This document shows positions 33,511 to 47,589 of a stretch of DNA of 64,000 nucleotides, in pieces. A program made the position numbers and the translations under genes. The notes under the pieces were generated by a model. That model was not told where the DNA came from, did no database searches, and saw only the letters and a list, made by a program, of their open reading frames with translations. The DNA comes from Bolinopsis microptera (lineage: Eukaryota; Ctenophora; Tentaculata; Lobata; Bolinopsidae), in the NCBI RefSeq assembly GCF_026151205.1, contig NC_087072.1, forward strand, positions 6,806,084 to 6,870,083, written 5' to 3'. Numbering within the stretch: the stretch's first letter is position 1; the number at the start of each line of letters is the position of its first letter.

Positions 33511-35016
33511 CACAATTTTGGTGAGTGAAACATATTTTAATTTTTTACCTTTTATTTTACAATCATATATTATAATATTTAGAATGCCTCGTTTTGAAAA
33601 GTTTAATTTGTAATTATATCCAAATTCTTTTATTTAAAATTCATTTTGTGTATAAGATTCAATAAGGCCGCCAAAGCCCTCGCATTCTTCTAGAAAAACA
33701 AGCATTCGAAAGAAAACAACAATTGTTATTTAGTATCAGTTAATGCAGACAAAAACATATTTTATAAATATAACATAGTGAAAACATTTAGACCATATAT
33801 TTAGGGCTCTTGGCAGTTAGCAAGAGAGTGTCAGATAGTATATGTTATACTTTTACCAAAAATACGTCGAAATGTATCCAGGGTGGGATACAGGATCTGA
33901 GTGTTGCTGACCATAAAGTTTACGCACACCCACCCCCCACTTGCCTCCTGAATCTCTTGGTTGGATAGACAAATACTGACATTATGGTACGTTTATACTC
34001 CAAAGTACTTTGTGTAACTTGAAAGTAGTATTATTTATGTTGAGATTTTAGCATTCATTCATTAATAACATTATCAATATAATCAATTTTAATATCATTA
34101 TCAGACTTAATATCAAATAATAATTTATCAAATATCAATTATGAATTCACTCTGTTAAAAAGTTTTAAAATTTGGATATCTAAGATTTAAGATATTACAA
34201 CTACAGTTGTTAAAAACGCCCAAAATAGATCTGAGATATTTTCAGTCTGTAGTTCATATAATGATAGCAATAGTTTAAATTATGTTGCCGCTGCAATTTT
34301 AGATTAAATTACTGTACTTAAATTGTTATGGAGTCACAAGTATCTTTCAAGTCAGCAGCCTGTGTTTGTTATATTAGTGCTTTCGTTCTCAAATTTTATC
34401 AGTGTATTAATGGTAGTTTCTAGACAATTGCTGAGTTAAAATTTTTTTATGGAACAGTGTTCCAAAGCTTGGCTGCATTAACAAAAAGGTAGTGATTTAT
34501 TAGAAGATACCCGTTAGACTCGTTGCACGGTTTGAAATGGTGATGCCTCTTGAAAACAGGATTAACTTGTTTAAAGGTATACGGACATGAAAAGTAAATT
34601 TAAAAAACTATCCGGTGCTTTTAAAATATTAAATTATAATTATACCTAAATCTTGTAGCGCGATGCACTACTGTGGCCGCGCCGCGCATATTCTCGCGGT
34701 AACCACAGATGCAGTTGATCGGCGTGATTGACATCGTGAATACAAACCTAAATCCAAAGGCAGTAACCAGCTTTGTAAAATTTATTAATTAGTTCATATT
34801 AATATACGTCTATTCTAAATCTTACAATGCATATTTCATTAATTGTTATTAATCTATAAAACAATGAACAAGGCGTACTCCAGCCTACACGACAGCTACT
34901 CACTACTGTGCCGCGCGCGCAGAGTCTGCCTGCTAATGAAATGACTTCGGCAAACTCATATTATTTATGATGTGTTATAATTTGACATACGCGTAACCCT
35001 TGTTGAGCGCGCCGGA

Positions 35017-35035
35017 GTGCACGCTTCGCGTGCAC
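35017..35035. repeat. Short hairpin GTGCACG...CGTGCAC, unit 2
   Basis: Perfect 7-bp stem with a CTTCG loop, equivalent to 14560-14579. Confidence 0.6.
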
Positions 35036-35892
35036 GTGATGGTATACATGTGTAGCAAGTTATTATATGCGGCGCGGCCCCACACGCGTTTATTTTATAC
35101 TTTTGCTTTCGAATAAATATCGTGTCAATGTGTACGGTCTAAGTGTAGTATGGCATCGGACAGTGAGCCGCGCGTGCCGACTGTAGGATGGTTTTTTATC
35201 GTAATTTCGGGCAGTACAATTTGCTTCAAATAATAGATATTGAGTATTCTTCCCGACCTCGATTGCTACAAATATTGGTAAGCTTACTATAGACTACAAG
35301 GAAAGTGTCCAAAATTTAAAGCATATCCAACCATCGACATTAAGTTACAGCTTAAATGCAGCGTTATTTTGCCCCTTCCCATACCATTTTGATCACTATA
35401 TCAACTCCGATATCCACCAAATTTTTTAGGACAGTTGTGATAGCCCTTATTGGAAGCGTGTCGCGAATTTTCAGAATGATCCCATTCAAGGAACTGAAGA
35501 TTTATCCAAATAATACGAACAAAAATCAACGCGCAAACGAATTTGGTCAAATTTGGTAAATTACCGCGACTTTTACAGCTACTTTTGCTCCAAACACAAA
35601 AGCCTCGCGCAACATTCATATTTGGCACCAGGTGAAACTCACTAATCATTCACAAAAGGTATGACAAATTTGGTACTGTTATGAAATTCTCACAGTCTCT
35701 AGAAATCAATGGTACAAAATTTTTTAAATCCGAGCAAGTTTATTTTTATCGTGCACCCCCTAACCTAGTGTGTCATGTTTTGTGTAAACTGATTCCAATT
35801 GAATACTAGTGTTGACAGTTGTTCATCGTCTTCTAAATTTCTTCGAAGTAAGCGCGCGCCGCTTTATTCTCAGAAATGGGCACCGATAGCAC

Positions 35893-37274
35893 TGTTTAGT
35901 TAGGGGTTTTGTGAATTGAAGGGTGAACTAGGTTGAAATATCTCATCGCCTGTATTATGGTAATTTATTGAATAGTTTTTAGTTTTACTGAAAGACTGGT
36001 AGTCGATCTAGACTGGTATTAGTCGATAAGTTTTGAAGTCTTTATCAATAGGGTTGCAATGTCCCACGGGCGGCGAAGCTGTAGTGAGTATTTAATCTTC
36101 GATAATATTCAGTAGTTATTTAGAGTGTGAAGGTTCGGGGGGAAATGCAGTGGGCTTAAAAGATTGTTAAAGTTTCAAATTTATTTAGAGCTTATAGTAT
36201 ATGAATATTACAATTATTTTAACTGCAATTGATTTTTGTTATTGTGTTGGACAAATAGCCGAGGTGTTACATAGAGTGCCATGAGAACCAAGCTCAGCCT
36301 TCAAACTCCCCAAAGACCTGTTACCAGCAGGTACAAAAAGGGAGCTCGCATTCCGCCTTCCGCTTTCGCCTCTGCATTGCACCTGTTCCTATCATGGCCC
36401 GGGTCTTGCTCTGCTGTTCCGTTCTCTCTCCACATGTTACTAATTTCTAGTATAGATTCCTCGCACTATAGTACTTCCTTTTCCGATATATCCTTCCAGG
36501 AATTAGGCTTTGGAGTTATTTCCTGAGGCAATATGACGGTGATACCCACCCAAATTGCTATTGCCTGTCCTCATCCTATGCTCCCCCAGTCCGCAATTGC
36601 TTTATTGATTCCCCCTCCTCCTTCTCGAGAACCGTTCGGCACTTTGTTAGATCCTCGAGATGACCATGCAAGATGGTTCAGTTCAGTTGACATTTCCTAT
36701 ATGAAAGGCCAGATCGCAATTTATTTATTATTCCTTGTGAGAGTGAGGAACCGGGTACGCGACCTCGTGATATCATCCTATTTAATCGCTTCACCCTCGC
36801 CACATTGCTACTACTTCAATTATTGGAGTAAATGGACATTAGAATTAGTTCATGAGATATGAGTGATTATTTAATTTTGTTGTCCTATTTAACCTTATTA
36901 TTTTCAACCCTTGATTAACTTGTTTTAATGTTTTTTTTGTTATCTTACTGATATATATTACATAAATTTCTGAAGTCAATAATAACAATAGAAATACTGT
37001 CAAAATAATGTATCCTGTACAAAGAGAGTTTGGGCTTGGGACTACTTCCCCGAGAGAGTCTCAAACCGGAAGACTTCCTTACATCGGAACTGGGAATTTC
37101 CATACTCTAGTTAAATGGAGCCCTTTATACGCTAGTTAATTTTTTTTTCAATTCCCATCACAAAGTAATGAAATATAAATAACTAATTATTCTCTTGAAG
37201 TCATGGAAATTTGGTGCATTATATAGGCCTGTTAAGTAAGTTGTCGTGCTGAAACCGAAATAGCCGCCTTAAAA
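35893..37274 (+). repeat. 5' LTR, unit 2
   Basis: About 1.38 kb; its tip reads CGAAATAGCCGCCTTAAAA, the upstream variant. Confidence 0.8.
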
Positions 37275-37920
37275 ATGTTAGCCCTAATGCGGCTCTCGCT
37301 GGTATCAAATTTTGTAGCAATATTTCAAAAAAATCTGGAAGAGACACCAAACCTTAGTTTGCTTGTTTTTTATAGTGTCACCGTTAGTGCAATTTATTTA
37401 TTTACATTGATATTAGTGTGTGCAGGCCTCGCCATAATTAAAATGATGAAGTCACAACTGAGTAGTAGGTAGAAGAGATAAAGAACTGATGTAATTTATA
37501 ATGAGAAGTATGAGAAGAGATGTTTTAAAGAGAAAGAAGTGAATATATATAGAAATATTCGGCACGTATAATTAGATAAAAAGATAGGCAATGATGCGAA
37601 GAGATGTATGATGTTTCGAGATAATGATGTTTGATGCTATTATGAGATTTTGAAATGTGAGACAAGTATATATGGGGAGATATATCAAACTGCAGTATAA
37701 ATTATTAGCCGGCTAAGGGATACGGGGTTTCAGAAGATGTTGTGAAGTTTATTGGGTAGGAGGTGCTATAATGGTTGTGACAAAAGGTGTAAGTTTTAAT
37801 GAGTAGATGGTCTTATCTGTTATTTGAAAGTGTTGTGATACCTCCAAAGGCTCTTGGTGGTTATGAAACACTTCAGAATTCAGTACGACCCTTCGAACTT
37901 TGAAACTAAGATTGGCAACA

Positions 37921-38160
37921 TGATTTTGCGTATAGGGTCTATGCGGACGTGAGAAGAGATGTTATGATACAGAGGGAGCATTTGAGAAAAGGGTTTTTGT
38001 TGTTTAAAAAATAAAGTTGTTTTAGCGTAATAGGGTATGCGGACGTGAAGAGAGATAGTTATTTGATTTATGACTGATTAGAGGGAGATTTGATAAAGGG
38101 TTTGTTGTATTAAAAAATAAGATGATTAGTGCATTAGGGTATGCGACGTGAAGAAGATGG
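37921..38160 (+). repeat. Minisatellite, ~100-bp period, unit 2
   Basis: Copies start near 37921, 38018 and 38122, with the same motif order as 17467-17716. Confidence 0.8.
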
Positions 38161-40597
38161 GAAGATATTTTAAATGATGGTAGATACGTGAGAAGTGATT
38201 TGATTATAGATAGTGATGTTGTTAACGTTGCATGTGGTAACATGCTGGGAAATATGGGATGGGAAAGAGGGAGAGTCTATAATCCCAGTCTTAAAGGGGG
38301 CAGGCGGATTCCGCAAGGAGCCGGGGACACGTTAAAACATTACTATAGTGCTGGGATGAGGAACTGAAGGCTCGTGTCTAACGAAGTGTGAATTAAACCA
38401 CACTGCTTGGTTACCCTCTAGTCGTGCCGTGTTTGGGCTACCTGGTTTTCAGTACCTGGAGCTTGTCACCCCCGGGACTGGTGATACGTTCCCCAGGTCA
38501 AGTGGAACACGGTGGTACGTGGTCGACAGTCAACACCTAGTAGTATCTTATATTTTTGAACCCCACAAATGGTGGAAATTTACCCAGAATGGGAGTAAAT
38601 ATAAATTGGAAGATTAGATCTAGTGAAACAGGCAAGGCAAGAAGAAACGTCAAAGTTCATAGTTGTGACAGCTAAGTCCTCTATGGATAAGACCGTCGGT
38701 GGAACTAGAGTGCCAATCCCATTACTGGTCATCCATCGCTAACAGACTGGGTCCTTGCCCGGTAGGTTACATATGCGTACTTCCTTTTATCGTAAAAGGT
38801 TGCGTGATCTGCTCAATGTACAGTCGGGCCTACTATTAGCTAAAGCGACTTGGGCTTTTTGATCGTCCTGTTAGTAGCGAATGTAGTGTTGTTGATCGAG
38901 GGGATTAAAAAGTGAACCTGGGAAGCAATGGGCAGTTTCTTTAAACTGCGGAAATGGGGTCAGCTCGGACTGCGCCTGGTTACACATCATGATTAAGTAA
39001 GGAATAAATAGTAAGTAAGGGTATTTGGCCATAAAATTGAATTTAGATTGGTGAGAAGTTGAATGGTGACAGGAAGTCGGAAGACAGAAGTGACAAATTT
39101 TGTTGAAGTGGAGTAATTTACGTTGTGAAATATGGCTGGTGATGCACATTATTACTGCATTTGGCTTTTATACGATTTATGAAGAAATTTGTAAGTACTA
39201 CTAAGATTATTTTTTATTCTCCGCAGAATACCGAAAAAGTTCGTACAAGTTGAGTGAACTTACAGAGAACTTACAAGGTCAGATGTTGTAGCGATAATAA
39301 ATAAATTAGATACATTTGCCTTTGTAGCAGCAAATCCTTTTGCACTGTAGTTAGATTTGTTTATGCTGTGTGAAGTAGTACCGTCGGCTGATCGAAGTAT
39401 AGCCGCCTAGTAGTTCTTATTTAAATAAAGTCAAGTAGTTTAGATTAGAGTTGTAGTATTCGAATTAGAGTATGTATTATTGATTAAGTAATTGCTGAAT
39501 TAAAGATATAAACGGCTGATCGAAGAATAGCCAATGTAGAGTTGCGTATTTTGAATTTTTTTTTTAAAAGTTTTATTTTTTATTTTGTCGTGCTTTTTGG
39601 TGAGGAAAATGTGCTTTAGAAATTTTTATTCGTTCATAACATGAATTGTAGAATCATTTTAGTATGGTTTATTGTATAAAAAAAAAAGATAAATACAAGA
39701 GTAAATATAATAATATAAATTAATAATAAAGATAAGTAAGTAAGAAGATAAAAAGTAGAATGCGTCGAATTTTTATTTTAGTTATTTCTTAAGGTTATTG
39801 AAGTATACACATATGTGAGTGAGCTTAAACTGTCGAGACCTCCGTTATTATATAAGATCCGTTATAATATAACATAAACGATAATAACATTAACACTATA
39901 AATTGATTACAAGCTGAAATTAATTTAATTTTGTTTTAACGTGTATTGTTTGGACACGGTGTCTTCTATCGGGTGGAGTACAGACTTATAATTGTTGTGC
40001 GTAATTACCGCTGAAGTAGAGTTATGTGAAAACTTGAGGATGAGAACTTTATACATTTTAATTTAGTTTGCCTATTAGCTGTTTGTAAGGGAATGATCCG
40101 ATAAATGTATTCGATTAATATTATTATCTTAGTAAACAATTAAAAATTATTAGAAATTTATCAAACGAAAAGTATTATCTAAATGTACCGAGATGGAAGT
40201 ATTTAAGAGGACATTACCTTGAGGTACACGTTACGAAGACTATATAGTTAGTGAAGTGTTTTCCTCCACTGAACATCATGATTCCGCAATGTTCTCTCTA
40301 AACTCAGTACACCATGAATTGGCACTACGCAATTACAAGACTTTTCTTTTAAATATAATATTATGGTAATTCAATATGTTTGTTTGGACGATTATATTTA
40401 ATTTGTTGGTTTGTGCGCGAGAAATTCGATTAGGTCTTTAAATTAACGTTTTTTTACCATAAGAAACGGCATACCTAATTTACTATAGTTCTTTTGGAAA
40501 TTTTTTAAAGAAAAAGAGAGGTGTAGATTTATCATTTTCTTTAAAGTTAGATTGTTTTGCTTTGACGTGGTCGTCATTATTTTTCGATCGGGGAAGA

Positions 40598-42003
40598 TGT
40601 TCGATAGGGTTTAGATGAATTGAGGGGTGAACAGGTTTGCAATTATCTCACGCCTTGTATTATGGTATATTTATAGAATAGTTTTAGTTTTTCTGAAAGA
40701 CTTGGTAGTCTCGATCTAGACTGGTAGTCAGATAAGTTTGAGTTTTATCAATGGGTTGCAATGTCCCAACTCGGCGTGAAGCTGTAGTTTGTATTTTAAG
40801 TCTTGCGTAAGATTAGTAGTCCTATTTAAGTTGTGCATCGTTCCCGGTGGGTAAAGCAGTGGCTTAAGATTGTTAAAGTTTCAAATTTATTTGAGCTTTA
40901 TTGTTAAAAGAATACGTACCAATTATTTTAACAGATATTGATTTGGCGATGATTGTGTTGACAAAACTAGCCGAGGGTTACAAGAGTGCCATGAGAACCA
41001 GCTCATGCCCTTCAACTCCCCAAAGAACCTGTCAACAGCAACGCTACAAAAAGGGAAAGCTGCCTTCGCCTTCGCCTTGCGCTTTTTGCATTCACCTGTT
41101 CCTATCCATGGACCCGCGTGGTCTTGGCTAATGCTGTTTCCAGTTTCTCTTCCACTTGTTACTCATTTCTATTTATAATTCCTCGCACTACATAGTTCTA
41201 CCTGTTCCCGATAGATCCTTCCAGAATTAGGCTATGGAGTTCTTTCCTGAGGCAATATGACGGGTGATTACAACCCCACTTGCTCTGGCCTGTCCTCACC
41301 TAAGCTCCAACAGTCGCATTGTTATTGATTCTCCCCCTCCTTCCTCGAGAACCAGTTCTTCACTATGTTAGATCCTCGAGATGGACCATGCACAGATGGT
41401 TCAGTTCTAGTTGACACTTCCTCTAGATGAAAAGGGCCAGATCGCCACCTTTTTATTCTTATTCCTGAGTGAGAGAGAACGGGAAACAGCAACTCGTGAA
41501 TCATCTATTTAATCGCTTCACCCTCGCCACGATTCGCTTACTACTTCAATTATTTGGGTTAATGGACTTTAAGACTAAGTTATATGAGATATGAGAGGAT
41601 AATTATTTTTGTAGTCCTATCTTAACCCTATTATTTTTCAACCCTTTAGTTACTTGTTTTATTGGTTATCTTTATCTGCCAGATTTAAAATTCCTTAAAA
41701 TTCTGTAGTCCATAATTTCTTTAGAAATTACTGTTCCAAAATTGTATCTGTACAAAGAGAGAAAAATTTGGGCTGGACTGCTTCCCCGAGAGAGTCTCAA
41801 ACCGGAGACTTACATAATCATCGGAACTTGAATTTCAATATCCATAGTTAAAAGGACTGCCCTTTATACGTGTTAATTTAATTACATCACAAAGTAATGA
41901 AATATAATAAATAAATAATCTCTAGAAGTCATGGAAAATTGGAGCATTAAATAAGGCCGTTAAGTAAGTTGTCGCTGCTGAAACCGAGTACGCCATGTTA
42001 ACA
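40598..42003 (+). repeat. 3' LTR, unit 2
   Basis: About 1.4 kb; ends GAGTACGCCATGTTAACA. A GAGAAAAATTTGGG difference near 41757 is not seen in other copies. Confidence 0.8.
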
Positions 42004-42284
42004 AGCACATGCTACGAGAGTAGCGCGCCGCAGGGCCGATTTGCTCTAACCAGAAGCCTCTCGCTTGCAAGTAGCGTATGGACTTGTGAAAACGAGCGCC
42101 GTCACGCAGTACGCGTAGAAACACAATTTGGTGGGGGGGCTATGTGAAGGCCAGATCATTAACAGTGGTCAATACTAGTGACCAAGGATAAGGACCCAAG
42201 TGCCTGTACGCTTTTTCGGACCCCTGTTGACCACTATATTGAAATTGCTCTACAACATTGAATATTTATTGATAGGTTTTATAA

Positions 42285-42417
42285 TTACTGACGCGACGCC
42301 GAGTTGGAGGGAGCTGCGGTGTTGGATCAGTCGACGCGTCCTCCAATTGGAACAAAATATTTTACGAGTTTCACCCGTTATAATTTTTTGTATTCAAACT
42401 CGGCGCGCGTCTTGGTA
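42285..42417. repeat. Hairpin element, unit 2
   Basis: Arms GACGCGACGCCGAGTTGGAG and CAAACTCGGCGCGCGTC pair better than in unit 1. The loop again carries CACCCGTTA. Confidence 0.65.
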
Positions 42418-42829
42418 GGTATAGTTATAAAATATACAAATACATACTGTATGATGCATAAAGACAATCTTTAGTTTTATTTTAATGAATGAAAAATATC
42501 ACATATTCAATATTACATCTATTTGCCAATGATTTACACAGTACATTTTAAAATTTTGGTGATATATTGACTATTTTATTAACATATTAATCTAGTTAAT
42601 CTGCAGTTGTATAATAGTAGTATTGTTAAGCTATTGTGCCACACTGGAGTTAGATTTTGTAAGACCGGTAGGGCGGTAGCACACTTTAGATTAATATTAT
42701 GGTATTATAAAAGTACCGTTTTCAAACTGAATATTCTTGAAACACAGTAAGTCAAAGTGATACCGTCATGACAAATTTACTTATCACATCAGAATGGCAA
42801 GCATCAGAAGAAAAACATAATTGCGCCTC

Positions 42830-45040
42830 CTAAATGAAAATCAATGATGAAATATATACTAGCTTGAAGCTACACAATGTTTTCTTAACATTAAATTTTA
42901 CACCTAGAATTAGCGTCATTTTTGACCCTTTCATAACAAACTGCACTTGCTGATTTAGTCTTTTTGACTTTGAATTGAGGCTCTGAAGTTTTTGTAAGAT
43001 CTTGCTAGTGGTGGAAGTGGGGGAGAGGAGTTTGAATTTGTGCATAAGAAACGGTCGAGGCCGCACCAAAATTTAACCGGCTGTCTCCCTGTGGAGAAAA
43101 AAGTTAGGGCGAGTATTTAAACCAGGATCTGGAAGATTGAAAAACTTATGAAGTTATTTGTTGCTCTATTTCCCTAATTTCAAATTGTTGCTGTAAGTGA
43201 TAATATGTTAATATGAAACATTTCCACTAAATTCTGAACTTGTTTAATCAAGTTAAACAGATCCATGATATATGTTGTCGAGAATAAATTGGTACATTTC
43301 AGCTTTGACTTTACTGCAGCACAAACGATTCTGACTTACGGCGAGCCAAAGATCAGGAGAACCAGTGCGGGAGCCCTTTTAGCGCCGACCTCCTTTTTGA
43401 AGGTAAGCTAGATCGGATATATTTTAATACCCTGGAGTGAGGAGCAGGGTTTGGTTTGTCAGTCTGTCCTGTGGAGATATCAACATTCAAACTTACAAGT
43501 AAACCAAGGTCATACCAGTTTACATGTAGTAGCTCTAGCAACAAACATAAGTTTTAATGAACGTTGCATACTACAAATTTACAAGAGTTGACAGATTAAA
43601 ATACTGTTTTAACTGGGACACAATTTATGTTTTTTTATTTAAAGCTCTGTTGCTAAATTGTTCGAACATTATTCCGAAACATTGTTTCGACATTCTTCCA
43701 TAAATTGTTTCCACGTTCGTGACACAAAGATATTTTGTGGTGCTGGCAAAAGACAAGCCTGGGTAGTTTGATGTTGCTGAAAGTGTTCTGGGTAATGTCG
43801 TGTTTAGTAAACGCGATTAATAAATCAGGTGCTCTTCAAAAACTGGTGGAATGCCATGCTTTCAGTTTCTGTGCAATGTGCTATTGTGCCCCGGAGTGGA
43901 AGAGCGCTTGCTGAGACGTGGACAAGAACGCTTGCGGATTGGCCAAAAGAACGGTTGTCAGTAAGTAGGAATCATAGTATGGCATCAGAAAATCCCGGAA
44001 TTGTTTTCAGTCCGCTCTAGCCTTTGCCCCTCCCTCCCCCCCCTTACATGAATAATGGGCGGATTCTAAGGCTTCAAGGTTTATCGGCATCTCAGGTTTG
44101 ATGGTTGTATATTTGATGTAATGAAGAAAACTGGAAAATGAAAAGAAAAAATGTTTGGGGTAAGGCAAAAAAAGCTAAAACAAGATCTTAAACATGGACA
44201 CTAACTTTTCCTATAAACATTCCGTATCTTAGGTATTGCTTAACATTGAATTTCACATAAAATATAAATGATGTCATTGCATGGAATTATTGGTTGGTTA
44301 CGTTGATTGGTTTGCAACATGGAGGATGATGATTCGAATGATGTCATTGTATACGAGATGTCGAGATTCGATCAGAATAAATGGTGATGCATGACTAAGG
44401 TGAAGATGTGTATACGGATCCCATCGTTTCACAAAGATTCACTCGAACTCTCAATCCTGTACTTGATGCGGTGACTTGTAATGATGTTAAGAACTGAGCT
44501 GTTAAATGAGGTGTGGGTGCGTCTTTTCAATATTTAACTAGTGAAAGTGAAAGTGAAGTGAAAGTGGAAAAAAAGTGCTGGACAATATTGACAGATGTGC
44601 GGGGTAGAACACGGAGGGTGAATACAAATATGGAAATAGCATAGTGTTCTGTCCGTCAATGTGCGTCTAAGCGAAAATATAGTTTAAACGTTTCTTCCGG
44701 CTAATCAGTAATATTTATCGTGCTAATTTGCAGCTAGTTATACGAGTTATTTAACTACATTAATCTAGCTGATTAATCTGCTAACAAATATTGTTGAAAA
44801 CATTAAAAACGAAATGGAAAGCGAATATCTTAACTATAAGTGAAACTTAAAAAAACAGCTCCTTATATTTTCATAACTCACCGACATGTACTGTTTCTTA
44901 GAGTTTTTGGAGTTACTCCCTGTCGCGCTGTTGCTGCGAGTTCGTTTGATGGTGTCGTCATGGGAAGAGGTGGAGGGTCGCCGAGTTAGGCGGCGAGGTG
45001 AAACTTCAGAGGACTTGAGCACCGGGTTAATCCATTGGAT
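42830..45040 (-). CDS. Gene B downstream exons, unit 2 copies
   Basis: Equivalents of the four unit 1 exons. 44882-45022 has an intact frame (SSEVSPRRLTRRPSTSS onward) and a GTGAGT donor. 43680-44020 is frame-broken. 43340-43468 has clear splice sites (CTCCACAG and GTAAGTCAG) and, in another phase, TDKPNPAPHSRVLKYIRSSL. About 42830-43088 follows a TTTTTTCTCCACAG acceptor with RPRPFLMHKFKLLSP and SKRLNQQVQFVMKGSK. Order and strand match unit 1. The product is unknown; frame disagreement between units is best explained by base-calling indels. Confidence 0.38.
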
Positions 45041-46917
45041 CAGGGATTACAGATTCAGGACATGAATACGTAATTTACTTAATTGATTACTTAATAGTAC
45101 AGAATCAGGGACATGAATAATCAATTGACACTGATACACATTGAAACATTGATAGACATTTTAGAGCTTTCTAGTAGTGGACAAGTATGTAATAGGTGGT
45201 TGAGACTCATGAATATGGAAACATATTTTTAGTTTCATTCTAAAAATCAAGAATTTGAATGTTCTTCTCAACCGCCCAAATAAATATTTGCCACCAACAT
45301 TGATACAGTTTTTTAGATAAAATTAGATCGGTAATCTTTGTTAAATAGGGCATGCTTTTGATTTTTCTTGTCTTATAAATAAGCGATTAATTTAAACAAC
45401 CATTAACTAAGCATAAAAGTGCGTCACAGTTAAAAGTCATAAAGTTTGCAGATATAGACTACGATTAATTTGTATTAGAACAGACAGAGAGTGCAGCCGG
45501 GTCGGTTTCATTCCTTGTTTGTTCTTGTGAACTTATATTTTATAGCTTCAAGTTGGTATTATATCAGCAAATAATAACATGCAAGTAATCAGCTCCATAT
45601 TGATTTTAACAGAGAGTAAAGTGTCTCATAACAAATTCTGTTGAAAGAAAATGTATGTGCTTTTAAAGAAATGAGTTACAAGAGGGAGGGAAGATTGAAT
45701 GAGAGTGGAGTATGTAATGCAATGGTGAATTTTGGCCGAGCCAGAAAATTTAATAAAGGTCATGAAAAGGGCCAGTGATATCCTGTTTATTTTCTTAAAT
45801 CTTTAATATCCGTGTGATTTAGTTATCAAGTGGAAAGAAACAACTTTAAAATTTTACAGTTGAGCGGTATCTTCGTTTTCGGAGAGCAACAGAAAATAAG
45901 CACGGGTCGATGTACTCGTTATTCTGTTCGACATGACAAGAAAAACTTCACGACGGATTCTACTCATCCTTAAAGTGGAACCAAGGTCCCAAGGACTGAT
46001 GAGTAACGATTCAAAGTTATATCAAGCTGATCAGTGAAAAACGGTTTCAAAATTTCCCCCAGGTTGATTCAGGGTGATAAGAAACTCAATTCAGGACATC
46101 TAAAACTCAAGTTCCAGAACAATCTAAAATTCGTCTGTTGAAGATTCCCCCTATTCAGATTCGCATTTAACGTTGACTGATAAGGACAGTTGATAAAAAC
46201 AACCCAGCAACACCAGCAGGAATTCTTTCTTGCAGCGACTCATACTGTCATTTCCCGTGTGATGCTCCCATGTGAACTGAGGAGCCGGTCAAGCTATTTT
46301 CTGAGTGACTCATGCCGACTGAGCAAGTTACTGAGCACATATATAACTAATTAATAATTAACAAACTTATTTATTAACTGATTAATTGGTATAATAAATC
46401 AGAAGCTCGTGGACTGAATCGTGTTAGAGCCAGTGCGATAACTGGTTGGGACGATGGAGAGATGATAAGTTATATTTAATCCCTGTGTTTAATGAGAGCA
46501 AAGGAATGATACATTCGTTCTTGCCAAGCTATTGCTGGGCAATACATGCAAATTCAAAAACCTCTCTGACCTGTTTAACGAACCGATGAATGAAAAGATT
46601 TTAATGATAATGAATGAAAAATGAAAGTTTAACAAAATGGTTCGTTAAATCTGTTTGTTGTCTCTCTGGGGTTAAAGTAAAATCATTACAATCAGCATGG
46701 GAGAAGTTTGCCTTAATTGCGACACATACACTTGGTTTCACGTATTATATATAACAAGAGTAACATGCAAATGTATGAAGAAAACGAGCAATTTATTAAA
46801 CTTATTCGAAATAGTAATTAGCTTGTTAGTTTAGCTAATTTGATTAGGAAGACTAGGGACGATTAGCAGCAAGTCAGATGCGATCAGAGTAACATGTGCG
46901 GAGCACCTTTGGGATGT

Positions 46918-46948
46918 ATCCCCCCCCCCCCCCCCCCCCCCCCCCCCC

Positions 46949-46987
<39 letters not shown>

Positions 46988-46990
46988 ACT
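46918..46990. repeat. Poly-C tract replacing unit sequence
   Basis: About 67 C with one A replaces what in unit 1 (near 26385) is ordinary sequence with GTAGCTGCTCACTGAGGTC. A base-calling collapse is likely; a true expansion is less so. Confidence 0.75.
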
Positions 46991-47589
46991 CTGATCATGA
47001 GGTCAGCTCCTTCTACAAATCAATTAAAAACTTTATTCTCTCTTCCAACCTACCCGCTTGAGACAAATCAACAGCCCGCTCGCTCAAAAGTTATCGAGTG
47101 ATTTCCCCATATTTTTTACCACTACTGCTTGAGCCCGATATCAGGCTGATTCTGCTGAGCAGCAGTAGATCTGCATTCCTCTCTTCTTCATCATCGAAAT
47201 TGTGCTATTGATACAAGTTAGTGATTTGTAGTCTTCATTAATAGATCATTTCGGTTGCCTTTGTCTTCAAACTCACGTCCAAATATATTTCATAAAATAA
47301 TTGAGGCATTTACATCTACGTTATCAAAGTATTTCAAAGTCTTATGATTGTGTCCCTGAGGATTTTGAGCCTCAATGAATCGTGTATGATTAATAGAGAC
47401 CAGCAACTCCAACATCCTCCATCCAACTTAACCCATTAAAACAATTTATAAAAGTCATTTCCACCAATTATAAAGTTTTATCTACTCATTTTCTCACTGT
47501 TACATAACTATTACGCGTCTCCTCCTGGGTCTGCAGCACAGTAGACTAGTTGCCTCTACTGCTCCTACCTAGCCCTGGATACCCGGCAC

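Larger units (their letters stand above)
35893..42003 (+). mobile_element. Non-autonomous LTR retroelement, unit 2 copy
   Basis: Same architecture as the unit 1 copy: AGCAC at 35888-35892, LTR starting TGTTTAGTTAGGGG, internal region from about 37275, GGGGAAGA tract, 3' LTR ending GTTAACA, and AGCAC at 42004-42008. 6111 bp. The identical target duplication shows it was copied with its flanks rather than by a fresh transposition. Confidence 0.88.

Noticed and set aside
33090..33533. Mitochondrial origin of the spacer
   Set aside because: The hydrophobic ORF prompted this, but no conserved mitochondrial protein motif or tRNA could be seen and the surrounding DNA has spliceosomal-type signals.
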